Shown here piece by piece: positions 36,809 to 45,429 of a stretch of 64,000 bases of DNA. Both the position numbers and the translations under genes were made by a program. Numbering within the stretch: position 1 is the first letter of the stretch; each line of letters opens with the position of its first letter. The notes below the pieces were generated by a model. That model had not been told where the DNA came from. It ran no database searches and saw nothing but the letters and a program-made list of their open reading frames with translations. The DNA is from Streptomyces sp. NBC_00569 (lineage in GTDB: Bacteria > Actinomycetota > Actinomycetes > Streptomycetales > Streptomycetaceae). The stretch covers positions 5,257,501-5,321,500 of the forward strand of contig NZ_CP107783.1 of NCBI RefSeq assembly GCF_036345255.1, given 5' to 3'.

Positions 36809-37615
36809 TCAGGCAGCGAGACGGAACGCGTCGCCCGTGGGCGGGCCGCGCCTGATCACCGAGTGCTGAAGTGCCGTCGTGCGCAGGGGCAGTGGCGCGA
36901 GGAGCTCGATGGGCACCACGTGGGGCGCCGCTTCGGAAGCCCCGGGCAGACCCGCCCTGAGGGCGCGTACCAGAGCGAGAGCGGCGCGCAGGGAACGGAC
37001 GAGCGCCCCCTGGGCGACTCCATGCGCCGAGTTCACCGAGAGGCGGACGAGGCGGCCGAGAGCGAGGTCCCCGTGGCGCAGCAGCCAGCCCGCGACGACC
37101 GCGGCGAGCAGGTGCCCGAGCAGCATCGGCAGGGACGGCAGCAGCGGCATGGAGGTGGCCGCTCCGGTGACGGCGTGGTGGTGCATGGCCGTTCCGGAAC
37201 CGGGTTCGACGCCGGCGTCCGACAAGATCTTCTGTGCCTGCGCCGGGCTGATCGCCGCCATGCCCGTGCCGCACATGAGCCGGGCCGCGCGCTCCACGAC
37301 CGAGGGTTCCTGGGCGGTCTGCGCCATCGTCATGGTGCCGTGCTGGCCCACTCCGAAGAGGGTGTGCAGACCGGTCTGGCCGACCGCGAGAGCGGCGGCG
37401 ATGCCCGGCAGCGAGCGCTCGCGCCCGGCCAGCGGCGCCGCGACGGCGAACACCGCGAGGAACCCGACGCCCAGCGTCCACAGGGGGACGGTGGCACACG
37501 AGGCGAGCACATGTCCGGCCGCGGACAACGCGACGCAGACCGCGGTGAACACCGCGGCCCTCAGCAGCCGGACATCCGTTCCGGTGCGCGCCTCGCGCTG
37601 GTGGGGGGCAGACAT
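36809..37615 (-). CDS. Membrane protein of the copper cluster, His/Met rich
   Basis: 268 residues, no firm family. Four helices at about 20-40, 45-62, 70-90 and 155-178. Between helices three and four lie GVGQHGTMTM and GTAMHHHAV, a clustering of His and Met that suggests copper contact. The C-terminal third is Arg/Leu rich and cytosolic. It lies 147 bases upstream of ycnI, same strand. A role in copper uptake is inference from context. Confidence 0.8.
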   Translation of the reverse strand: MSAPHQREARTGTDVRLLRAAVFTAVCVALSAAGHVLASCATVPLWTLGVGFLAVFAVAAPLAGRERSLPGIAAALAVGQTGLHTLFGVGQHGTMTMAQTAQEPSVVERAARLMCGTGMAAISPAQAQKILSDAGVEPGSGTAMHHHAVTGAATSMPLLPSLPMLLGHLLAAVVAGWLLRHGDLALGRLVRLSVNSAHGVAQGALVRSLRAALALVRALRAGLPGASEAAPHVVPIELLAPLPLRTTALQHSVIRRGPPTGDAFRLAA

Positions 37616-37831
37616 GGCGGGCTCATCATCGCACTGGGCTTACCCGCCTCATACGGCAGGTCCGCAAGGTCCGGAATCTTCCGCCCCGCCCCCTTGCGGC
37701 CGACTCCGTACACCGCCGCCACCGGTGCGCGCGTCCGCCGTATGGGCGATATCACGCGAACCACGCGATTGCACGGGGGCCGTTGCGGCAATACGTATCG
37801 GTATGTCGAGCCGCGGCCTGGAGGCTGGAGC

Positions 37832-38293
37832 ATGAGCATCTGGTGGTCTCTGCACCTGCGCCGCGAGGCTGCGAGCGTTCCGCTCGCCCGGCGCCTGCTG
37901 ATCGACACCATGGAGACCGCGGGCGTCGACCCCGACATCTCGTACGACCTGTCCGTCGCGCTCACCGAGGCGTGTGCCAACGCCGTCGAGCACGGCGGCG
38001 ATCCGGACCCCGACGATCCCGCGGGCGCCTACCGGGTCACGGCCTACCTCGAGGGCGAGACCTGCCGCATCGAGGTCGCCGACTCCGGTCCCGGCTTCCC
38101 GGCGCTGCGCGGCCGCGGCACCACCCTGCTCAAGCCCGCCCCCGACCACGCCGAGCACGGCCGCGGACTCTGCCTCATCCATGAGCTCGCGGACCACGTC
38201 CACTTCGTCAACAGGCCGGGCAGGGGCGGCGCGGTGGTCAGCTTCGACAAGGTGCTCAAGTGGCGCGAGAACGCGCCCCTCGTCTCCGCCTGA
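37832..38293 (+). CDS. HATPase-domain serine kinase-like protein (anti-sigma type)
   Basis: 153 residues of a single GHKL ATPase fold: N-box ALTEACANAVEHG, G1 VADSGPGFP, G2 HGRGLCLIHELADHV. This is the RsbW/SpoIIAB-like family that binds and phosphorylates anti-sigma antagonists. Strong AGGCTGGAG site before ATG 37832. Its partner may be encoded elsewhere; the SpoIIE-like gene at 40001 and a second HATPase at 44729 are near. The single gene is followed by a bidirectional hairpin. Confidence 0.9.
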   Translation: MSIWWSLHLRREAASVPLARRLLIDTMETAGVDPDISYDLSVALTEACANAVEHGGDPDPDDPAGAYRVTAYLEGETCRIEVADSGPGFPALRGRGTTLLKPAPDHAEHGRGLCLIHELADHVHFVNRPGRGGAVVSFDKVLKWRENAPLVSA

Positions 38294-38313
38294 CCCCCTC
38301 CGGACACGACAGC

Positions 38314-38342
38314 GGCCGGGCACCGTCCTGCCGTGCCCGGCC
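38314..38342. terminator. Bidirectional terminator between HATPase gene and pepP
   Basis: A 10-bp perfect stem GGCCGGGCAC/GTGCCCGGCC with a 9-base loop, exactly between convergent genes. Confidence 0.8.
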
Positions 38343-38374
38343 ACTTCGCAAACGCTTCTCTACGCGCGCGTGGT

Positions 38375-39844
38375 TCAGCCCTTGAGCTGAGCCATCCACG
38401 CCTCGACCTCGTCCGAACGGCGCGGCAGACCGGCGGAGAGGTTCCGGTTGCCGTCCTCGGTCACGAGGATGTCGTCCTCGATCCGGACACCGATGCCGCG
38501 GTACTCCTCCGGCACGGTCAGGTCGTCCGCCTGGAAGTACAGACCGGGCTCGACGGTCAGGCACATGCCGGGCTCCAGCGTGCCGTCCACGTACGTCTCC
38601 GTGCGGGCGACCGCGCAGTCGTGGACGTCGAGGCCGAGCATGTGACCGGTGCCGTGCAGCGTCCAGCGGCGCTGGAGGCCGAGCTCCAGGACGCGCTCGA
38701 CCGGGCCCTCGACGAGGCCCCACTCGACCAGCTTCTCGGCGAGCACGTGCTGCGCGGCGTCGTGGAAGTCGCGGTACTTGGCACCCGGCTTCACGGCCGC
38801 GATACCGGCCTCCTGAGCCTCGTACACGGCGTCGTAGATCTTCTTCTGGAGCTCGGTGTAGCGGCCGTTGACCGGCAGCGTGCGCGTGATGTCGGCGGTG
38901 TAGAGGCTGTGCGTCTCCACGCCCGCGTCCAGGAGGAGCAGGTCGCCGGAGCGGACCGGGCCGTCGTTGCGGACCCAGTGCAGGGTGCAGGCGTGCGGGC
39001 CGGAGGCGCAGATCGAGCCGTAGCCGATGTCGTTGCCCTCGACGCGGGCGCGCAGGAAGAACGTGCCCTCGATGTAGCGCTCGCTGGTGGCCTCGGCCTT
39101 GTCGAGGACCTTCACGACGTCCTCGAAGCCGCGGACCGTCGAGTCGACGGCCTTCTGCAGCTCGCCGACCTCGAAGGCGTCCTTCACGAGGCGGGCCTCG
39201 GAGAGGAAGACACGCAGCTCTTCGTCGTGCTCGCGGGTCACCTTGTCGGCGAGGGCGGCCTCGATGCCGGCGTCGTGGCCGCGCACCACGCGGACCGGGC
39301 CGGTGGCCTCGGCCAGCTTGCCGGCGAGCTCGCGCACGTCGGAGGCGGGGATGCCGTACACCTGCTCGGCCTCGGTGAGGGAGTGGCGACGGCCGACCCA
39401 CAGCTCGCCCTGGCCGTCGAGCCAGAACTCGCCGTTCTCACGGTCGGAGCGCGGCAGCAGGTAGATCGTCGCGTTGTGCCCGGCGGCCGTCGGCTCGAGG
39501 ACGAGGACGCCGTCCTCCGTCTGGTTGCCGGTCAGGTACGCGTACTCCGTCGAGGCGCGGAAGGCGTACTCGGTGTCGTTCGAGCGGGTCTTGAGATTGC
39601 CCGCGGGGACGACGATGCGCTCACCGGGGAAGCGCGCGGAGAGGGCGGCGCGGCGGGCGGCCGTCTCGGACGCCTGCGCGATCGGCTCGAGGCCGTGCAG
39701 CTCGGTGTCGGCCCAGCCGGACTTCATGCTCGCGGCGAGCTCGTCGGACACGCCCGGGTACAGGCCGTTCTTGCGCTGCTTGATCGGCTCGTCGCTCTCG
39801 GTCTGAGAGATCTCCGGGTTCTCCGGGGTGAGCTCCTCCGACAC
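38375..39844 (-). CDS. pepP: Xaa-Pro aminopeptidase (PepP, M24B)
   Basis: 489 residues with the N-terminal creatinase-like domain (about 40-200) and the catalytic M24 domain. Metal ligands: Asp in LLLLDAGVETHSLYTADIT (two Asp), His in HGTGHMLGLDVHD, Glu in LTVEPGLYF and IRIEDD-like VRIEDDILV. It removes N-terminal residues before proline in the cytosol. GTG start with AGGAGGA upstream. About 155 bases downstream of the SpoIIE-like gene, separated by a hairpin. Confidence 0.95.
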   Translation of the reverse strand: MSEELTPENPEISQTESDEPIKQRKNGLYPGVSDELAASMKSGWADTELHGLEPIAQASETAARRAALSARFPGERIVVPAGNLKTRSNDTEYAFRASTEYAYLTGNQTEDGVLVLEPTAAGHNATIYLLPRSDRENGEFWLDGQGELWVGRRHSLTEAEQVYGIPASDVRELAGKLAEATGPVRVVRGHDAGIEAALADKVTREHDEELRVFLSEARLVKDAFEVGELQKAVDSTVRGFEDVVKVLDKAEATSERYIEGTFFLRARVEGNDIGYGSICASGPHACTLHWVRNDGPVRSGDLLLLDAGVETHSLYTADITRTLPVNGRYTELQKKIYDAVYEAQEAGIAAVKPGAKYRDFHDAAQHVLAEKLVEWGLVEGPVERVLELGLQRRWTLHGTGHMLGLDVHDCAVARTETYVDGTLEPGMCLTVEPGLYFQADDLTVPEEYRGIGVRIEDDILVTEDGNRNLSAGLPRRSDEVEAWMAQLKG

Positions 39845-39906
39845 GTCTTCCTCCTAGATACGGCCCTGGGGAACGGCCAAGGGTGCGGCCTGGGTACAAC
39901 GGTGGA

Positions 39907-39938
39907 CCCCCTCCATCGTACGGTCGTACGGAAGGGGG
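39907..39938 (-). terminator. Hairpin between the SpoIIE-like gene and pepP
   Basis: CCCCC-TCC...CGTACG pairs with CGTACGGAAGGGGG (39907-39938) with a small bulge; it lies after the SpoIIE-like stop on the minus strand. Confidence 0.5.
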
Positions 39939-40000
39939 CCCAGGGCCGGAAGACCTGTTACATCGGGGGGCTACGGGGCGTACCGCCCCGGTCACCGGAA

Positions 40001-41533
40001 TCACTCGAAGCGCGCGGCGAGCAGCACGACGTCCTCGTCGCTGTCGGCGGCGTCGAGCCCGTCCGGCAGGACGGTGTGCAGGACGTGGTCGGCGATCGCG
40101 CCGGGGTCGTTGCGGATGGTGCGCGGGACACCGGCGGCCGCCGCGTGCAGGCGGGCGAAGGCGCGGTCCATCGGGTCACCGGTGCGGTGCAGCAGGCCGT
40201 CCGTGTACAGCAGCACGGTCTCGCCGGGCTCGGGGCTGAACTCGACGCTCGGCGCCTCCCAGCAGGCCAGCATGCCGAGCGGCGCGGACAGCGACGTCTC
40301 CACGAACTCGGTGCGTCTCTCGCCGATCACCAGCGGCGGGCTGTGCCCTGCCCCGGCCAGGACGATCTTGCGCAGGGCGGGCTCGCAGTACGCGAAGAGG
40401 GCGGTGGCGCTGCGCGCGGGCTCGGTCAGCCGGAGCAGGAGCTCCAGATCGGACAGGACGGCGACGGGGTCCTCGCCCTCCATCACCGCATACGCCCGCA
40501 GGCTGGCCCTGAGCCGGCCCATCGCGGCGACGGCACTCGCCCCGGAGCCGGTGACGGAGCCGACGGTGAGGCCGAGCGCGCCCTCGGGCAGCGGCAGCGC
40601 GTCGTACCAGTCGCCGCCGCCTCGCGGGCCGGTGCGGTGCCGGGCGGCGAGCTGGACGCCCGCGACCCGCGGGAGCCGCGGCGGCAGCAACTCCTCCGCG
40701 ATGGTGCGGGACTTGGTGCGCGCCCGCTCCAGTTCGAGCAGGCGCGCGAGGTGTTCGGTGGCGTAGCGCGTGTACAGACCGACCAGGTGGCGCTGGCGTT
40801 CGACGGGCTCGGCGGGCTCGTCGTAGAGCCACACCGCGGCGCCGAGCCGACCCGCCGCCTCCGTCGCGAGGGGCAGCGCAAAGCTCGCCGCGTAGCCGAG
40901 CCGGGCGGCGACCTCGCGGTGCCGCGGGTCGAGCCCGTCCTCGGACAGCAGATCGGCGTGCACCTCGGGCTCGCCGGTCCCGTCCGTGCGGTCGAGGATC
41001 CTTCCGTACGAGGTCGCGCCGCGCGGCACCGTCTCGATGTGGCCGAGGTCGGCGCGGGCGAGGCCGAGCCCCACGGTGGTGTCGGGGCCCAGGCCGTCGG
41101 CGGGCTCCAGGACGACGAGTCCGCGGCGCGCGCCGACGAGTGCGGCACCGGCGCGGAGCACCTCGTGCAGGGCGTCGTCCATGACGGCCGTCCTGGCCAG
41201 GCGCTCGGTGAGTTCGTGCAGCGTGGTGAGGTCGGAGACCCAGCCGGCGAGCCGGTCCTGGATCAGCGCTCCGGGGGCTCCGGGGGCAGCGGGCGCTGGG
41301 GGCGCTCCGGGGGAGGAAGGGGGCGCGGGCGTGGGTGACGCGGGCGCGACAGTCTGTGCCGGTGGGGGAACCGTTGAATCGATTCCAGCCACTTTCGGAA
41401 AGTGCGGGGTTGTCATGGTGTCCGGCTTTCCGACCGGTGCGTATTGCTCAATAGCATCGCAAACCCCCATGTGATTCTGCGCCGCCAGCAGTGCCTCCAC
41501 ATCTACACGCACTGATGAGGGGATGTCCAGCAT
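40001..41533 (-). CDS. GAF-SpoIIE phosphatase-like protein with altered active site
   Basis: 510 residues: a Pro/Ala-rich head (55-90), a GAF sensor domain (about 105-270) and a PP2C-SpoIIE domain (280-510). Motif GGGDWYDALPL (306-311) and AGAGHSPPLV are normal, and the end has DEDVVLLAARF. The core metal motif, usually GDVxGHG, reads GSVTGSG at 325-331: the metal-binding Asp is Ser and the His is Ser. Activity may therefore be weak, different or lost. The family dephosphorylates anti-sigma antagonists. ATG 41533, AGGAC upstream. Confidence 0.9.
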   Translation of the reverse strand: MLDIPSSVRVDVEALLAAQNHMGVCDAIEQYAPVGKPDTMTTPHFPKVAGIDSTVPPPAQTVAPASPTPAPPSSPGAPPAPAAPGAPGALIQDRLAGWVSDLTTLHELTERLARTAVMDDALHEVLRAGAALVGARRGLVVLEPADGLGPDTTVGLGLARADLGHIETVPRGATSYGRILDRTDGTGEPEVHADLLSEDGLDPRHREVAARLGYAASFALPLATEAAGRLGAAVWLYDEPAEPVERQRHLVGLYTRYATEHLARLLELERARTKSRTIAEELLPPRLPRVAGVQLAARHRTGPRGGGDWYDALPLPEGALGLTVGSVTGSGASAVAAMGRLRASLRAYAVMEGEDPVAVLSDLELLLRLTEPARSATALFAYCEPALRKIVLAGAGHSPPLVIGERRTEFVETSLSAPLGMLACWEAPSVEFSPEPGETVLLYTDGLLHRTGDPMDRAFARLHAAAAGVPRTIRNDPGAIADHVLHTVLPDGLDAADSDEDVVLLAARFE

Positions 41534-41991
41534 TGTCCTGCTGGGATTCCTGGTGTCCAGGAGGCCTGTGCGGCATTAGTGATCTCTGATCGAACTTGGC
41601 CAAAAAGTGCCGCGGGTAAGGGCATATTGCGGTCGACTGGCATTGTTCGACAGAGCGTCACAGCGGTCGTGATGGGTACGTACTCGGAGAAGGCCAGGGG
41701 CAGTTGGGATCGACCCGGAACCTGGCGACGGACCCGGGCGTCTTAACCACCGACGACCGTGCCCCATCCTCCCGTGGCGGAGACGGCGAGTAACACGCGC
41801 GACGGTAAACGCCAGGCGCCGCCACCCCACGCCAGGCTTTTCAAGTGCGCGGCCGGCGCTCGGACAATAGGGGTTCCCCCTGCTCATGGCTGGGGTGTGG
41901 CGCTCCCAGTACGTACGCTCAGTGAAGTGATCGACACATGGTGTGATGGCCCACAGCGTTCTCTTCGGTCTACGGAAAGGAACGAGCGCTC
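41534..41991. promoter_or_regulatory. Divergent intergenic region, no gene seen
   Basis: 458 bases between the SpoIIE-like gene and the Prim-Pol-like gene. A possible plus-strand promoter is TTCAAG (41840) with GACAAT (41863), spacing 17. A small AGGGG/CCCCT inverted repeat follows. Nothing else recognised. Confidence 0.4.
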
Positions 41992-42687
41992 ATGCGCGAG
42001 ATCCTCGGAAGGCGACGCAGGCTCCTGTCCAGGCGAAACAACGGGAAGTCTGATCAGTTCAGCGCGGCCCAGACCTTCGCGACCGCATGGCAGTGGCCCG
42101 TGATCCCGGGAGTGGGGCTCGTAGGGGCGGGGCGCCGTGACGGCGTCAGCTGCGCCTGCCCCGACCCGGAGTGCACGGTGCCCGGCGCGCACCCCTTCGA
42201 CCCGGGGCTGCTCGCCGCGACCACGGACGAGCGCATGATCCGCTGGTGGTGGACCAACCGTCCGGCCGCGCCGATCGTGCTGGCCACGGGGGCCGGTGCG
42301 GGCGCGAGCGGCGGTCGCGCCCCCTGCGCCGTGAGCCTCCCCTCGGTCGCCGGCGCCCGCGCCCTCAAGGCACTCGACCGTACGGACATCAGGCTCGGCC
42401 CGGTCGTGGCCACGAGGGATCGTCTCTTCATCCTGGTGGCCCCCTACTCCATGGAGCAGCTGGGCGAGCTCCTCTACGCCCAGGACTGGGTGCCGGGGTC
42501 CCTGCGCTTCCACGGCGAGGGCGGCTATCTGGCACTGCCTCCGTCCGACACCGGCCTTGGCCAGGTCCGCTGGGAACGCGCCCCGCTGCCCGGCTCCGCG
42601 GCACCCTGGGTGCCCGATGTGGAGGCCGTGGTGGACGCGGTGGTGGATGCTCTCACTCGTACGGGTGTGAGCGCGCCCGAGTTGTAG
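41992..42687 (+). CDS. Prim-Pol N-domain-like protein lacking the DxD motif
   Basis: 231 residues. The ordering matches the N-terminal bifunctional primase/polymerase domain: a leading FATAWQWPVIPG block, a Cys segment SCACPDPECTVPGAHP, then TTDERMIRWWWTNRPAAPIVLATG. But where catalytic copies have VxDVD the sequence reads CAVSLPSVAGARAL, with no acidic pair, and the later SGGxHVW block is missing. A non-catalytic DNA-binding role is likely (inference). ATG 41992 has GGAAAGGA upstream. A catalytic copy lies at 48173. Confidence 0.78.
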   Translation: MREILGRRRRLLSRRNNGKSDQFSAAQTFATAWQWPVIPGVGLVGAGRRDGVSCACPDPECTVPGAHPFDPGLLAATTDERMIRWWWTNRPAAPIVLATGAGAGASGGRAPCAVSLPSVAGARALKALDRTDIRLGPVVATRDRLFILVAPYSMEQLGELLYAQDWVPGSLRFHGEGGYLALPPSDTGLGQVRWERAPLPGSAAPWVPDVEAVVDAVVDALTRTGVSAPEL

Positions 42688-42742
42688 GGGAATTGGGCGC
42701 GCGGCGAGGGGTGCGAAGGGGCGGCGCCGATATCTTCGGCGC

Positions 42743-43426
42743 ATGCCCTCCTTCCCCAGGCTCTCGACCGGCCTCGAACAGGGGAGACCCCATTCGCGCC
42801 TCCGTCTGCTCGGTCTTCTCGCGGTCGTGGTCCTGACCGTTCTTCTCCCGCTGGCGGGCGCGTCCGCGGGCCCCGTCGGCGACACCGCCGCGGAGGACAG
42901 CCTCAACTCCGGCGAACGGTCCGCCGGTAACGCCGGCAGCACGAGCGCCACCGACGAGGTCGACGACAAACCGGGCGCAGGTACGAGCGACCCGGCGGCC
43001 GCCTCGGCGTCGGACACGGCCGGCAAGGCGCGCCGGTCCCATGAGCGAGCGCCGGGCACGTCCCTCCTTGCCGGACTCGGCGTCGCCACGAAAGCGCGGT
43101 GCGGACCCGAACTCGCCTCTCCCGACGGCATCGAGGCGCAGACCTGCGTGCTGACCCAGGGGCGGGACACATGGGCGAGGACCTTCTACCGGAACGCGAC
43201 AGGAGGGCCGCTGAGTTCCGTGCTGACCCTGATGGCGCCGGGAAACCACACCGTGCAGATGCACTGTGCGGTGGGTGCTCAGGACGAACCGGGGACGTGT
43301 GACACGCCGCGGGAGCGCACTTCGGGTGAGGCGAGCGACTACTCGGCGGTGGCGGAGTTCGCGGGAGCCGGGGACGCGGGGCCGCTGCTGCTCAGGTCGG
43401 GAAGCAACGCGCCGACGCCGGCCTGA
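42743..43426 (+). CDS. Hypothetical secreted or anchored protein
   Basis: 227 residues. The N-terminus has basic residues then LLGLLAVVVLTVLLPLAGASA, a signal peptide or anchor (about 22-45). A low-complexity Ser/Ala/Asp stretch (46-105) leads to a small domain with four Cys (RCGPEL, QTCVL, MHCAVG, GTCDTP), probably two disulfides outside the cell. No family recognised. No clear Shine-Dalgarno; GATATC lies 12 bases upstream of the ATG, so the message might be leaderless. 55 bases after the Prim-Pol-like gene. Confidence 0.7.
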   Translation: MPSFPRLSTGLEQGRPHSRLRLLGLLAVVVLTVLLPLAGASAGPVGDTAAEDSLNSGERSAGNAGSTSATDEVDDKPGAGTSDPAAASASDTAGKARRSHERAPGTSLLAGLGVATKARCGPELASPDGIEAQTCVLTQGRDTWARTFYRNATGGPLSSVLTLMAPGNHTVQMHCAVGAQDEPGTCDTPRERTSGEASDYSAVAEFAGAGDAGPLLLRSGSNAPTPA

Positions 43427-43489
43427 CGCTGAGCGAGCGGAACGATTTCCCGGGCGCAGGCCCACGGGGAAGTCCCGGAAAAACAAGGA

Positions 43490-43527
43490 CCCGGTTGCTG
43501 GCGACGGGGGATGCACCAGCAACCGGG
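43490..43527 (+). terminator. Terminator after the secreted-protein gene
   Basis: A 12-bp perfect stem CCCGGTTGCTGG/CCAGCAACCGGG with a 14-base loop, 63 bases after the stop. A second small inverted repeat, GCTGACC/GGTCAGC at 43649-43666, spans the stop of the convergent SEC-C gene. Confidence 0.75.
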
Positions 43528-43661
43528 CTACTCGAACGGTAACAAGAGATCGGCCGTTAGCAAATTCGATCTCGGCTATTCGTATGCGGATTCACCTGCC
43601 GCTACGGGGAGTTGTGACCGGAGTCACCCGTTCTGAGGGCTCCCTGTGGCTGACCGGTCGG

Positions 43662-44624
43662 TCAGCTGAGCGTCACCTGTCGGTTGGTGAGGCCGCCGCG
43701 CGCCCTGCGCTCCTCGACGGTCAGTGGCGCCTCGGAGCCGAGGGCCGCCGCCAGCCGCTCGGCGAACTCGGCCGCCGGCTTCTCGACATCTTCGGCGCTC
43801 ATCCCGGTGGGCAGGTCCCAGACAGGAACGGTCAGACCGTGCGCGCGGAACGAGCCGACCAGGCGCGTGCCCTCGCCGAGCGAGGACGTGCCGGCCGCGT
43901 GCAGCCGGGCGAGCGCGTCGAGCAGCTGCTCCTCGGGGTGCGGCATGACCCAGCGCAGGTGGTTCTTGTCGGGGGTCTCGCACCAGTACGCGCCGTCGAC
44001 ACCGGACAGTTTCACGGTCGGGATGGCGGCCGCGTTGGCCCGCTCCAGGGAGGCGGCGACGTCCGGGCTCGCGTTCTCCGAGTCGGGCACCCAGAACTCG
44101 AATCCCGTGTGCACGACCGGCTCGAAGGCGGCCGCGGGGTCGAGCAGGTCCTGCAGACGCGGTCCGTCGGCGGGTGCGCGGCGCGCCTGCACCGGCGTAC
44201 CGGGCTCGGCGGCGAGCGCGCGCTGAAGCGTGTCGGCGAGGTCGCGGCTCATGTCGCCCGAGGAGGTGTCGTTCTGCAGGCCGAGCAGGACCGAGCCGTC
44301 GTCGCGGCGCAGTGCGGGCCACGCCATCGGAAGCACCGTCGCGAGTGTCACGGACGGAACGCCGTCCGGCAGGCCTTCCTTGAGGGTGAGCCGCACCGTC
44401 GCGGCGGGCACCAGCTCGCGCAGCGCGATCCAGTCGCCCTCTCCCGCGAGACCCTCGAACGGGCGCTGCACCAGCTCGGTCACCGCGTGCGCGGCGGCAC
44501 GGCCGTGGCAGGCCTTGTAGCGGCGGCCGCTCCCGCAGGGGCAGGGTTCACGGGCGCCGACGACCGGGATCTCCCCGCTGCTGACGTGCGACTTGCCCTT
44601 GGTCTGGGGGCGCTTCTTGGCCAT
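43662..44624 (-). CDS. SEC-C motif protein (DUF5926 family)
   Basis: 320 residues. A basic N-terminus (MAKKRPQTKGKSHVS) precedes a SEC-C zinc motif CPCGSGRRYKACHG at 28-41, the same fold that binds SecB/ribosome at the SecA tail. The remainder (45-320) is the DUF5926 region, which I know only as a conserved actinobacterial domain. Cytosolic; function unknown. ATG 44624 with GGGAGACAC upstream. Confidence 0.85.
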   Translation of the reverse strand: MAKKRPQTKGKSHVSSGEIPVVGAREPCPCGSGRRYKACHGRAAAHAVTELVQRPFEGLAGEGDWIALRELVPAATVRLTLKEGLPDGVPSVTLATVLPMAWPALRRDDGSVLLGLQNDTSSGDMSRDLADTLQRALAAEPGTPVQARRAPADGPRLQDLLDPAAAFEPVVHTGFEFWVPDSENASPDVAASLERANAAAIPTVKLSGVDGAYWCETPDKNHLRWVMPHPEEQLLDALARLHAAGTSSLGEGTRLVGSFRAHGLTVPVWDLPTGMSAEDVEKPAAEFAERLAAALGSEAPLTVEERRARGGLTNRQVTLS

Positions 44625-44728
44625 CTTGGGTGTCTCCCGGTTACGGCTCTCGTACGTACGGGCGCGAGCCTAGCCCCTCGTACGGCCGGGGGCGGGGATC
44701 AGGCCGGGTCGCCGGGCCGGAGCGCGTT

Positions 44729-45280
44729 TCAGCCCAAGTCCTCGAAGGCGTCCGCGAAATCGAGGTCGGACATGCCCGCGGGGGCGCGGCTCGCCACGCG
44801 CGTAGCGAAGTTGCCCTGCCCCTGTGTTTCGGCTTCGGAGCGCACGTCCTTGTGCACGACCACCCAGACGGTGACTTCGCCGGGGGCGTCGTCACGTACG
44901 CCCCAGTCGTCGGCGAGTGCCGAGATGATGTTGAGCCCGCGGCCGCCGTGCGCGGTGACCGAGGGCGTGGCCGGAACCGGGCGGGTCGGACCACCACCGT
45001 CCGTCACCTCGACGGTGAGACAGCCCCGCGCATCGACCCTCCAAGCGGCCCGGACGTCTCCGTCCCCGGCCAAGTCGTCGCCCAGCGGCCTGCCGTGCCG
45101 GCAGGCGTTGCTCAGCAGTTCCGACAGGATCAGTACGGCATCGTCGATGACCGGTTCCGAGACCCCGCCGACGCGCAGCTGATCACGCATCCGGTGCCGT
45201 GCTTCGCCCACGCCCGCAGGGCCATGGGGTACGGCCATGCTCGACGACGTGGGCACTTCCTGTGCCACCACCAACGCCAC
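44729..45280 (-). CDS. HATPase-domain serine kinase-like protein, second copy
   Basis: 183 residues with N-box SELLSNACRHG, G1 VTDGGGPTRP and G2 GGRGLNIISALADDWG. RsbW-like fold with an acidic tail (MSDLDFADAFEDLG). GTG 45280 has the near-perfect AAAGGAGGT 8 bases upstream. Probably an anti-sigma/antagonist kinase; partner not in the window as far as I can see. Sits alone between the SEC-C gene and the phosphodiesterase. Confidence 0.9.
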   Translation of the reverse strand: MALVVAQEVPTSSSMAVPHGPAGVGEARHRMRDQLRVGGVSEPVIDDAVLILSELLSNACRHGRPLGDDLAGDGDVRAAWRVDARGCLTVEVTDGGGPTRPVPATPSVTAHGGRGLNIISALADDWGVRDDAPGEVTVWVVVHKDVRSEAETQGQGNFATRVASRAPAGMSDLDFADAFEDLG

Positions 45281-45429
45281 CCCCGAGACCTCCTTTGCCC
45301 CACGCCACGGTGTGAATGCCCCAATGGACTGGACCGGAAACCGGCCAATCCACGCTCAGTGACGCACTCGTAACGATCGAATACGGAGCGAACGCGCCGG
45401 AGCACTCCCTGTGAGGGAGGTGGCCGGAT

